Source: Bin87 sp965220055 (GTDB lineage: Bacteria; Chloroflexota; Dehalococcoidia; Lucifugimonadales; UBA3495). Taken from it: a stretch of 64,000 bases of DNA. Both the position numbers and the translations under genes were made by a program. The stretch lies in assembly GCA_965220055.1 (NCBI GenBank), contig CBDCPE010000004.1, forward strand, positions 2,294,001 to 2,358,000, read 5' to 3'. The notes below the pieces were generated by a model. It was not told the DNA's origin. It searched no databases and saw nothing but the letters and a program-made list of their open reading frames with translations. This document shows, one piece after another, positions 9,101 to 16,863 of the stretch; the stretch's first letter is position 1, and the number at the start of each line of letters is the position of its first letter.

Positions 9101-11403
9101 GACTGCTAAACCACGCTGCGCTGGCTCGCGCCCGCACCCTCTCTCGTCTCGATAATATGAGAACCGGTCTTCCAGACATGGACGTCTCACCATATCGGAT
9201 AGAACTCCGAATCACTGGTGTACCCGCAACTTACGTCGGAGATGAGCAGGTTTGGTATTGGTACCGGGGAACCGGAGTTGGGCCGTATCCGTGCATCAGC
9301 GCCCTCCAGGCCCTTGAACGCGCGTGCGATCAATTCATCGAACAGGGCACCCCGATCGATAAACTAGTTGCGGTGCTGCTCGATGGCTGTGAGAATCTCG
9401 CCATGCCCGGCCTTGTGGTGGGGATACTCGTCAGGCACTTGGAGATCGTAGGAGACTTACTGGACCCGTATTTCGCTAACCCACTCGCCTGGCATTTGGA
9501 GTTCCAGCGTGTCGTGAAAGAGGGCAGTTTGTTGGCTGCCAACTCGGAAGGAATAGTAGCGTCGGAACGCCGCAATTGGTCTCTTCGTGAGGCCGCCACG
9601 ATGCTGACCGCCAAGGCCACCGATGAACGTGCCGCAGAGATGCGGAGAACCGGGGAAGTCCTCGTCGAGAATGCGCGACTCATCATCAACGAAGTGGGTC
9701 ACCCTAGTGCAATGGAAGAGAACGCCAAATGCGACGAGGAAGTCGATGCAGAGTTGGCGACAGTCATGCTGTGGGCTAGCTGTCTGGACCGCGAACATTT
9801 TGAGTTTCATGAGACTCCAGACGGCCTGTATTTCCAACCCACACCGCCCGAGGCAGTCGTTGAACAGCTGCAAGATGGCAATCAGGACTACGAGCGTGCT
9901 TCCGAGGAGATACAGCTCTCAGCGCGGTATTTGTACAAGACAACGGAAACGAACGCGGACCCCGTTGAACCGGACCATCTAGAAGCTGACATTGCAGCCT
10001 CTCTGGAGCTGCTAGAGGATCCGACACCGCTGGGCATCCATCATCCTTGGGACTTGCCGGCGGCAATCTCGGCGACGGCGCTGGAAGCACATCTTTTGCG
10101 CCATGTTGACGTCAAAGATGAAACTTTGGCTGTCGTCGCCGAGATCGTGCTTCGAGTCTCGGAGGGAGAGGCTCCCACAGGGCTGTTTGACATCGAAGAG
10201 TCGTACTTCGAGCAAGGCGCCGACCGTAGCGCGGCCCGGGCTTTGCCGCTGCTGCTTTTGCCCGTTGCCGCTCAATTGCGCGCACTTGTCGATGGCGCAG
10301 GTGGATCAGCAACCTTCGAACGGGTTTCTACCGCCGGCCTACGGCTTGCTCAAGCCTTGGTCAATGAGGTGCGGCTCCACCTTGCCCGTGGTCTGGATCA
10401 TCTGTGGGCGACGCCATGTGTTCAGGAGGCGCTTTGCCATCATCAGGTGGGATGGCGAATTGCCACCGCGACGATGCGGGATTGCGCGCTCGGTGGTTGG
10501 GATCGGGAAACCGGGATGCGTAGTGTCGTTTTGCTTGACGAACCCATCGCCAAAACACTTCAGGATACCCCGGACGATGCTATTCAGCCGTTTCGGCTCG
10601 ACGCGTCGATACGAGCCCTCGCACCTGCGGCCACGGCGAACATCTGCGTCTCCACCGCGGCGCTCGTCTTGCTGAAGGCTCTCTTCAACGCTCAGAGCAG
10701 AGCCCTGATACACCACAAACGAGATAACTTGGACGAACGGGGCACGAATGCACTCGTGACAGCACGCGCTCTGCTGACGTTGGCGCACAACGGAGATGAT
10801 ACCGCCGTTTATGAACACATAAATGCCTACGCAGATGACTCGACCCTGCTCAGCAACCTTCTGAGGGGTCTGTCTGCGGCGGCGGCGGAAGCGCCAGATC
10901 GCGCGGCGACAGCGCGGCGAATCTGGCCTGACGTTATCCGATACGTGCTGGACTTGAACGACAACGGCCACACCCCGTTTGATGGACGATCCTACGGAGA
11001 TTTAGCTCTGGCAGAGCTCTTACCCAACCCTACCTACGAGACCCAGTACCTCTACCGAGAACTCCGAGAGGAGCCGATCATATGGTGGGATCCGCTCGCA
11101 ATGCGGTCCGCGGTTGAGGCTTGGCTTGTCCTTGCGATTGGCAATGCCACCTGTGTGGATCAACTCGTAAGCTTCCTCCGAGTACTCGCGCCTGAGGACC
11201 AAGCCCAAATTGGGCTACCATGGGTGGCCAAGCTTGTGCTCCCGAGCCCCGGAAACATTGCCAATCGAACTTACCTGTTGGCCGACTGGTTGATTGAAAT
11301 GCGGGCTGTATCTGACGCGGTCGGCCTTTCAGCCATCTGGCAGCAGGTTGTTGACGACCTTGCGGTTGAGGGTGATCAGCGCCTTGCGCCATACTCTGAG
11401 TAG
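6178..11403 (+). CDS. Giant STAND-type P-loop NTPase, candidate antiphage protein
   Basis: This 1741-residue protein has a Walker A motif GESGVGKS at about residues 354-361 and a Walker B-like MFAIDGADA near 418-426. It has an N-terminal region of about 300 residues starting GGGGVTFERKVAVQYL that resembles a nuclease-like domain (VDDLVIAA, then LLLSLGVRR), although a clean PD-(D/E)xK is not visible. More than 1000 mostly helical residues follow the ATPase core. Effector, NTPase and long helical sensor in that order is the plan of STAND defence proteins such as the Avs group. The assignment to defence is inference. The gene stands alone. Two ATG starts (6178 and 6205) are possible, neither with a strong ribosome site. 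Confidence 0.65.
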   Translation: MTNTNGGPRMTNRPGQGNKRADDVEPAVGVSPYATGGGGVTFERKVAVQYLEHLLTGNGAAELGDGRHVVSVAFQQAPEYPVDDLVIAAAHPEESKPSLLLSLGVRRSPNLVQSDEPTRKLIRDFVRAVINTLADDPEHRLGLVVAGARTQAQQLSELAGLAAGQMDAPGFFDLVETPHRFGSGIRGRLGQLEILVGGALKDLGVTEPGKALIRQRTWQLLSMLTVLMPRLESPDETDWSAVANDLTTVARTPDLAGASQVRDRLVALASEYAPKAARIDLTVLRRDAHGVLDPKVRRSQRGWQVLNHLHDRALGTVRDEIIASDGDRNKRLDRSNAAEELSAIVEGSVAVVITGESGVGKSSLVVLSLTAANGAGTDDAQTVCMNLRHIPNLAVEFESMLGCPLSALLREMSAPQRMFAIDGADAVAEGKEDAFRYVVDAAVKADLKVIAVTAVDGSQVVLDILNDLFGNNVVEYTVPPLTDSEIQEIVDTFPELGNLHANPRSRELLRRLVVVDLLIRGGLTGLPLSDADAMLEVWSGLVRRHERSDRGLPDAREVALLRLADLSLGGGDRLSVISGLDAAALAGLRQDGLLQTSDENPFMIGPDFAHDEVRRYAVARLLLSGNNPTTKLLNSGVPRWALSAAKLASATLLEQPDRPHTPLPGRLGNLQASFDALVEAGHGARWGDVPGEALVSMSDASAVLRDAWPDLKRDDAAGLRRLARLVDQRLRDHNGIVNPISVEPIVWLMMEDSEPWRPGEYASDLLRDWLRAHVAARTLAGHPARIRLRERLMEAYAESDRRLEERIKAEAAARSARSEEGRGRAQELEESHPELFISQLGYGWSPRRERPQVPSVCRDRAYLELLALLGADLGDEGEAILMRMAQDAPSSLAPAVEAPLTPAAISQYRRGLLAELTEAHYLDDEGHGPQFDHDGIRRHDPRYSRILQPLAAWYRGPFTVLFQTDPRGGVAVLNRLLNHAALARARTLSRLDNMRTGLPDMDVSPYRIELRITGVPATYVGDEQVWYWYRGTGVGPYPCISALQALERACDQFIEQGTPIDKLVAVLLDGCENLAMPGLVVGILVRHLEIVGDLLDPYFANPLAWHLEFQRVVKEGSLLAANSEGIVASERRNWSLREAATMLTAKATDERAAEMRRTGEVLVENARLIINEVGHPSAMEENAKCDEEVDAELATVMLWASCLDREHFEFHETPDGLYFQPTPPEAVVEQLQDGNQDYERASEEIQLSARYLYKTTETNADPVEPDHLEADIAASLELLEDPTPLGIHHPWDLPAAISATALEAHLLRHVDVKDETLAVVAEIVLRVSEGEAPTGLFDIEESYFEQGADRSAARALPLLLLPVAAQLRALVDGAGGSATFERVSTAGLRLAQALVNEVRLHLARGLDHLWATPCVQEALCHHQVGWRIATATMRDCALGGWDRETGMRSVVLLDEPIAKTLQDTPDDAIQPFRLDASIRALAPAATANICVSTAALVLLKALFNAQSRALIHHKRDNLDERGTNALVTARALLTLAHNGDDTAVYEHINAYADDSTLLSNLLRGLSAAAAEAPDRAATARRIWPDVIRYVLDLNDNGHTPFDGRSYGDLALAELLPNPTYETQYLYRELREEPIIWWDPLAMRSAVEAWLVLAIGNATCVDQLVSFLRVLAPEDQAQIGLPWVAKLVLPSPGNIANRTYLLADWLIEMRAVSDAVGLSAIWQQVVDDLAVEGDQRLAPYSE

Positions 11404-11521
11404 TCGCAGTAAGGCCATCGGACAGTAAGAGGACAGTCACGCCCTGGGTCGGCTCTACCGGTCACCGCGCCCCGTTGAAAACCAATACGTCCCGGCGCTT
11501 CGCGAGTATGACACCCGTGTT

Positions 11522-11719
11522 GCCTCAAAAGAAATGTTACTGAACTCCGGTCGTACAAGGTCTCCCGGCGCATCCAGCCACGAAGTGCGAGATAACTGGT
11601 CAGCCTCGTCGGCAAGATCCGCCGTAAAGCATCGGTGAACCTGGTCGACGTGCGTTGTGCCGGCGTCCTCTGCCTTATTGATACCCGCCGTGCTTCGCGC
11701 AATAGTCATTACGTTAAAT
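11522..11719 (+). repeat. Dispersed repeat of about 205 bp, copy A
   Basis: From the GCCTCAAAA near 11522 to CATTACGTTAAAT at about 11719 this sequence matches similar stretches near 28.3, 29.3, 38.8 and 57.5 kb. Shared landmarks are TACTGAACTCCGGTC, GGATCCAGCC-like text, CCTTATTGATAC and the terminal AGTCATTACG. It fills most of the gap between the NTPase and the next convergent gene. Confidence 0.65.
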
Positions 11720-11762
11720 TCGACATCCACAGAGTCAGGTATCCGAGTCGAAAACGCGCCGG

Positions 11763-12797
11763 TCAGTGCAGGACGGTCGCCAGCAGGTCATCCTTGATGG
11801 CATCCAAGGCCGGCGTGGGTCCAACGTACAGCCCGATGTCCAACGCGCGGGTTATTGGCGCCAACAGGGCGGCGGTATCCTCCCGGTCGCATACCACCGC
11901 GCCCGGCAACCGGTCTGTCCCCTCCAGCAACTCCAGCACCGGTTCCTGCCGCTCCGACGCCGATGGAACCCGGCCCAGCATACGCACAGTGAGGATCAAC
12001 CCAGAGCCGCCCTCGACCACCATCACCAGCGTGGGCAGGTAGGGCCTTGTGTCTCTCCCGTCCTGCACTCCCGTGGGAATATACGACGCCGTCGCCTCCC
12101 ACACTGCCGAGCCCATGGGCGTCGACCGGCCGATCGACCGCAGCCGGTCCGTGTCCACCCGATGTTCTTCGACGGGCAGCGCCGGCGGTCGCAACGGTTC
12201 CCACTCGTCCCGCCAAGTGCCGTCCTGCAGCGACCGGATCAGCACCTCCCTGGGGTCCCGACCTGTGTAGAAGTCGAGCACGCCTTGTCCAATCCGCTCG
12301 GCGACGTCCCGGACATTGTCCAGCGCAACGGTGAGAAAGCGAGCCTCGTCGCCGCTCAGGTACCAGGGCCAGTGCCCCGGAACGACGCTGCGGAAAATCG
12401 GCCATCTGCCTCGGCCACGATACCTGAGGCCCAGGTCGCGCATGGTTTTCCGTTCCTCGTTGCCCAGCTCTTCACGATCCCCCAGAACCGCAGACAGCGC
12501 CAGACCTCGTTCCAGCGCCTCCACGCCGCACGGCTCATCCTCCGACGTCATGGTAGTCAGGTAATTGAGGAGCCCCCGGTCACCCAGGTAAACTCCCAGG
12601 CCGTATGCGACACCACCGTCGCCCAAGGCCACGCAGTATCCCTTGAAGTGTCCCAGAGGATCATTGACCACCAGCACGTCCTCGTTGGACAGCCGTTCCC
12701 ATGGCATGGCTTCGCAATAGCTCCGGAAGGCGTGATGCAGCGCGAGCCACTGTTCACGAGACGGGTTCACTTCCGCCTGGATTTCGCGCCGGTCCAA
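11763..12797 (-). CDS. Uncharacterised protein resembling DUF7309/DUF6930 proteins
   Basis: The frame encodes an N-terminal part with NDPLGHFKGYCVALGDGGVAYGLGVY and a C-terminal part ending VVCDREDTAALLAPITRALDIGLYV. From memory these resemble the DUF7309 and DUF6930 domains, of unknown function. I prefer a TTG start at 12797 because GGGGAGG lies upstream with suitable spacing; the frame is open to 12884 but that would overlap the preceding gene. It follows the abiEii stop by 25 bp on the same strand and may belong to that operon. 344 residues. Confidence 0.6.
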   Translation of the reverse strand: MDRREIQAEVNPSREQWLALHHAFRSYCEAMPWERLSNEDVLVVNDPLGHFKGYCVALGDGGVAYGLGVYLGDRGLLNYLTTMTSEDEPCGVEALERGLALSAVLGDREELGNEERKTMRDLGLRYRGRGRWPIFRSVVPGHWPWYLSGDEARFLTVALDNVRDVAERIGQGVLDFYTGRDPREVLIRSLQDGTWRDEWEPLRPPALPVEEHRVDTDRLRSIGRSTPMGSAVWEATASYIPTGVQDGRDTRPYLPTLVMVVEGGSGLILTVRMLGRVPSASERQEPVLELLEGTDRLPGAVVCDREDTAALLAPITRALDIGLYVGPTPALDAIKDDLLATVLH

Positions 12798-12822
12798 AGC
12801 AATGCCTCCCCGAACTGCGGCG

Positions 12823-13791
12823 TTACGGTAACCCCCGGTGCTGCCGCACGTTCTGAGCTTTCCATTCCAGCCACGGCTGCGCATCTATCCGCCGCTGCAG
12901 CGCCGCGTCCGGCGTCAGCAATGCCCCATCGATCTCTCCATGGTCCAGCAAACGGTCCAGGAAAGCCCACTCCGCCGCATTGAAGGGCAGCAGTGCGGAT
13001 AAGGCCTCCCGGCAATCCCCCACCAGCGTCCGGCCGTATTCATCAGCGTCCATGCCGGTAACCGCGCTGGCCGGCAGCGAAGGCAACAGCTGGCTGGAAA
13101 GTTCCCGGGGATCGAACGCCACGTCGTCGGTGGCAACCGTGCGCCAGTCCCGCCGGTTCATCGCGCCGTAGACAACGAAGGCAACCCTCAGCCGGCTCAT
13201 GTCCAGAGTGTCGAACGAGAAGATCTGCCGGCAGTCGAACAGGTCCCGGGCTCGACGACGGCTCAGCAGCGCGGCCAGCTTTCCCGCCGCCAACTCGTGG
13301 ATGTCCACCACGGGGATGTCCGTTGCTCGCCAACTGCCCACTTGATGCGAGTCCATATGGCGGACGGGCCACAGCGGAACGCGGTACATGTAGTTGACGT
13401 CCACGTCGATCCGGCCGGTCTGACCCGCCGCCGTCGGGTAACGCAGCGACCACTTGCCGCCGGCATGTTCCGAGGGCATACGCCTGACGGTGAAGTCCTC
13501 CCGGCTGAAGGCCGCCTGCAGAGCATCCTCCAGCCTGGGCCGCTCCTCCAGCATCGCGGACCGGCTCTCCGCGCCCACGTAGTTCAGGTCGATGTCCACG
13601 GACAGCCTGGGAACATCGAAAACGAACAGGTTCAACGCCGTTCCGCCCTTGAGGGCCAGCCTGTCCCGCAGGAACGGGTGGCTCCGAATGGCGTTCAGCA
13701 ACCCCAGCAGCTGAGCCACCTTTTCCAGCACGTCCGGACGAAAACCCGTGGCCTGGGCCTCCGCAAATAGCCTCTCGGAGGAGATCCTCAC
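12823..13791 (-). CDS. abiEii: AbiEii-type nucleotidyltransferase toxin
   Basis: The 322-residue protein has the nucleotidyltransferase signature KGGTALNLF (about 48-56) followed by SVDIDLNY (about 64-71), where the aspartates bind the metal and nucleotide. This is the AbiEii/AbiGii family, the toxin of type IV toxin-antitoxin systems that blocks growth by transferring nucleotides, as shown for relatives acting on tRNA. The start codon overlaps the stop of the antitoxin gene by four bases (ATGA). Together the pair can cause abortive infection. Confidence 0.85.
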   Translation of the reverse strand: MRISSERLFAEAQATGFRPDVLEKVAQLLGLLNAIRSHPFLRDRLALKGGTALNLFVFDVPRLSVDIDLNYVGAESRSAMLEERPRLEDALQAAFSREDFTVRRMPSEHAGGKWSLRYPTAAGQTGRIDVDVNYMYRVPLWPVRHMDSHQVGSWRATDIPVVDIHELAAGKLAALLSRRRARDLFDCRQIFSFDTLDMSRLRVAFVVYGAMNRRDWRTVATDDVAFDPRELSSQLLPSLPASAVTGMDADEYGRTLVGDCREALSALLPFNAAEWAFLDRLLDHGEIDGALLTPDAALQRRIDAQPWLEWKAQNVRQHRGLP

Positions 13792-14603
13792 GCCACGTCC
13801 GCCCAGGACTGCGTGAGCACCTCCTCAGGCACCACCAGGTTCCATTCGGCAACCATCTTCCCACCGCTGCGCCGGCTCCGGTCCAGGTAATGGGGCTGCC
13901 CTGGACTACGGTCCCGTAGCGTCTTGAGATGTCGCTCCTCCACCATCAGAGGCTCCCGGTTACGGTCCAGAAAGAACCCCACCTTCGCAGTCGTGGTGGC
14001 GTTCCCCAACAGCAGCGCGTACTCCACAACCTCATCCAGATCGAAGAACTCCACCGCTTCCAGCGAGCGCCACACCTCCTCCCATCCCCCCGCAAGGTCC
14101 GGACGGTCCAGCACGTCCACCAGGGTCCGCTCCAGGCTGGCGACCCGCAGCGGCATGCCGAACCTCTCCGTGGTCAGCACACCGTGATATTCCGCCCCCG
14201 AGCGCACCAAGGCTCGTGGAAACTTCACCCCACGAAAGACCTGGTCGCGGAAGGTCAGCGTATACGCCGGACGCTCCGCAGAATAGATGAAATGCTGCCA
14301 CACCGAATACGCCCGTCCGTGGAACTCCAGCGCCGTGTGGTGCGACAGCACGGCATCCGGCGTCATCTTAGCCGCCACCTGGTACGGGTCCACCGGGTAG
14401 CTATCCCCATCGACGCCGAGCGGGATGACCGCATACAGCCCCTGTCGCACCCGACGCAGCCGCCCAGCCTTGATATGGTAGCCGAGCACCCTCTCCTGCG
14501 TCCTCACGCCGTGGCTGCCGATGCGCGCCAAATGCGCCGCCAGCTCGCCTCCGGTGAATACCGGATGCTGCCTGAAGAAAACGTCGTGTTTCAGGACCGG
14601 CAC
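13788..14603 (-). CDS. abiEi: AbiEi-type antitoxin and autorepressor
   Basis: The 271-residue product begins with a winged-helix region (HPVFTGGELAAHL...RRVRQGLYAVIP) followed by the C-terminal antitoxin domain with LSHHTALEFHG and SLERTLVDVLDRPDLAGG, both typical of AbiEi. In studied systems the winged helix binds repeats in its own promoter. A GTG start at 14603 is preceded by AGGAGG. It is coupled to abiEii through a four-base overlap. Confidence 0.85.
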   Translation of the reverse strand: MPVLKHDVFFRQHPVFTGGELAAHLARIGSHGVRTQERVLGYHIKAGRLRRVRQGLYAVIPLGVDGDSYPVDPYQVAAKMTPDAVLSHHTALEFHGRAYSVWQHFIYSAERPAYTLTFRDQVFRGVKFPRALVRSGAEYHGVLTTERFGMPLRVASLERTLVDVLDRPDLAGGWEEVWRSLEAVEFFDLDEVVEYALLLGNATTTAKVGFFLDRNREPLMVEERHLKTLRDRSPGQPHYLDRSRRSGGKMVAEWNLVVPEEVLTQSWADVA

Positions 14604-15205
14604 CGTTGGTTCCTCCTGTCCGGTTTACAGAGCGACTTGCCGGTGTCCCGCCAAACTGGGGGTTATGGTGATGGGCAACTTTGACCAGGTAGCTGGGTGT
14701 TCCATCTGTATCATGGGGAACACACGTATTACTGTCAAGTCAGCCGGTCCATCAAGCCATGGTGAACCCGAGGTAGGCTCGACACCCTGAATACCGCACA
14801 CGCTGCTGTGAGAGCTTCATAATCGTCGCGCAGTTTTCTCAGGTACAATCATCGCACTTACCCTATTCATTACATTAGCACCGCCGTGGTCCAGGACGGA
14901 GTCCTTTACGGTGCCATCCTGTACGTGGATCAAACCCAGTACAACTGGAGATCCCCTCACTCAGATCCCTGCATTGGTCTGACCCGGCCCCGATTGCGAC
15001 AACGTTACCGGTTCAATCCCCTTCGGTGGCACCCACCGTTGCACTGGCCTGCGACCATCACACCCAGACGGATTTCCGAGACGGCCGCACCGACCGAAAG
15101 GAGTGCACTGACCAGTACTCCAGTGCCGACAAGTGCTTTCATATTCAATGGAAACATCGCGACTGCGTTTGGCACGAGCGTGAATGAGATTGCAAACGGC
15201 GACGC
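14604..15205. other. Region between abiEi and the distal end of the CRISPR array
   Basis: No convincing gene. The left part should hold the abiE promoter. A short minus-strand frame at 15005-15142 (45 codons, hydrophobic start) lacks a ribosome site. At 15146-15157 TTCAATGGAAAC reads like a CRISPR repeat whose central hairpin has been deleted; see findings. Confidence 0.4.
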
Positions 15206-15604
15206 ACTTCAATGGGGCCACCGCCTTTCGGTAGTGGAAACCATGATCACGGATGAGGTTGCTCCGGAGCGTGAGGGCGCTTCAATGGGGCCACCGCCTT
15301 TCGGTAGTGGAAACTCGCCAGGTGGGGTTACAACCGCCTCCGGTGGGGACTGCTTCAATGGGGCCACCGCCTTTCGGTAGTGGAAACACGTCATCGATCG
15401 CTTGAGGCGGTGCAGCTCACCGAGCTTCAATGGGGCCACCGCCTTTCGGTAGTGGAAACATAGGGGTCGTCGAAGAAGTCCAGGACCGTGACCTCGCTTC
15501 AATGGGGCCACCGCCTTTCGGTAGTGGAAACTGAGCACATGGGGCGATGAGTGGTTGCTGTACGACGGGCTTCAATGGGGCCACCGCCTTTCGGTAGTGG
15601 AAAC
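15206..15604 (-). CRISPR. Type I-G array, leader-distal segment (6 repeats)
   Basis: Six copies of a 36-nt repeat start at 15206, 15279, 15352, 15424, 15496 and 15569, with spacers of 36-37 nt. The first copy has one changed base at its outer edge. I place transcription on the minus strand because in that sense the repeat folds into a stem capped by a GAAA tetraloop and ends ATTGAAGC, the form of a type I crRNA 5' handle. An IS630 element separates this segment from the other 24 repeats. Confidence 0.95.
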
Positions 15605-15606
15605 TA

Positions 15607-16827
15607 GTACTCAGTCAATGTTGGAAAGGCAGGGGTAGAAGCGATGGAGTTTGGTCCTGGCGTCGTCAGTTCCGAAGCGCCAGTTGATAGGGATGCACGC
15701 GGAGTTGCGTCGGGTCTCGTAGGCCGTGATGGCGCGTTGCAGGGCATCGGCGTCGGGATTTCTGCCCTTGAGACAGGCGCGGCTCAACACACTGAACTCA
15801 ATCTCCGCCATGTTCAGCCAACTGGCGTGCTTGGGGGTGTGGTGAAACTCCAAGCGTTTCACGATGCGCCTGGCTTCGGCGGCGGGAAAGGTCTCGTACA
15901 AGGACGCCATGCGGTGGGTGTTCAAATTGTCCAGGACCACGCGGATCACTGGAGCATCAGGGTAGGCCACGTCCACCAACCATTGCATCTGGTGAGCGAA
16001 GTCCTGCATGGTGCGGCGTTCGGTAATGGCAACGTGTCGCCAACCCGCCAGCGGCTCGCAGAACAGGAAGAGGTTGCGGGTGCCGCCTCGGCGGTACTCG
16101 TAGTCCTGGCGTCGGGGTCGTCCCGGCTGGGCGGGCAAGGGTTCTCGCACTTCAGCCAGCAATTGAGTGGAGGTCTCGTCGAAACACACCACCGGACGGC
16201 AGGGATCATAGGGCTCGGCGTACAGGTCCAGCACGTCCTCCATGGCGGCGACAAACTCCCCGTTCATCTGGGAGATGCACCACTGCTGTTTCTGCCAAGG
16301 CTTGAGGGTGTTTTTTTCAGCTTGAGCCGTACTGTCTCGTATGACAACGATTCCACCACGCCCAACTCCACCACCTTGTCGGCCAGCAGGCGCAGGGTCC
16401 AATGGTCGCGTCCGTCGGGTGCGTCGCTGCACGCCAGGGCAATCAGGCTGGCTTCGCCGCGATCATCCAGCTTGCGATACCGGTTGGCCTGGGGATGGTC
16501 GTGGAGCACACCGTCCAATCCCTCCTCGGCGTATCGCCGCTTGGTGCGAAACACCGTGCGTTGCGACGTGTCCAGCGCCGCCGCCACCTGGGAAGCGCTC
16601 CAGCCCTCATCAGTCTTGAGCAGGATGCGAGCTCGATTAATTACCCGTGCCGAACTCCGGCCGCTGCGGATCAACCGCTCCAGTTCAGACCGATTCTCCA
16701 CCGACAACTGTACCGCAAATTTCTCCTGAGCCATGGATGCCGCACCTCCCGCACCGCTGTTTCCCACCACCGTAGCAACTATGGCCCATTACGTCCTTTA
16801 TCTGCCAATACAGATTTGACCGAGTAC
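15607..16827 (-). mobile_element. IS630-family element (type A) inserted in a CRISPR spacer
   Basis: The 1221-bp element has terminal inverted repeats starting GTACTCAGTCAA on the left and, read inward, GTACTCGGTCAA on the right, and is flanked by TA at 15605-15606 and 16828-16829. TA duplication is the hallmark of IS630. Removing the element and one TA restores a 36-nt spacer between two perfect repeats. A decayed relative lies at 36496-37538. Confidence 0.9.
15611..16734 (-). CDS. IS630 transposase, two overlapping frames
   Basis: The first frame (start ATG at 16734, MAQEKFAVQL) encodes the helix-turn-helix part (WSASQVAAALDTSQRTV). The second frame encodes the DDE catalytic domain with VVCFDETST, VLDNLNTH and WLNMAEIEFS as the acidic triad regions. 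They join at a run of seven A on the coding strand (16311-16317), the classic slippery site for programmed frameshifting in this IS family. The DDE frame appears intact to its stop at 15611, so the element may still be active. Confidence 0.85.
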
Positions 16828-16863
16828 TAGGCTTGGTGCAACCGCAAGAACCATTGCCAAGGC

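Noticed and set aside
15010..15060. Text GGTTCAATCC followed by GGTGGCACCC looked like a tRNA T-arm and acceptor end.
   Set aside because: No matching 5' acceptor strand, D-arm or anticodon arm is found upstream.
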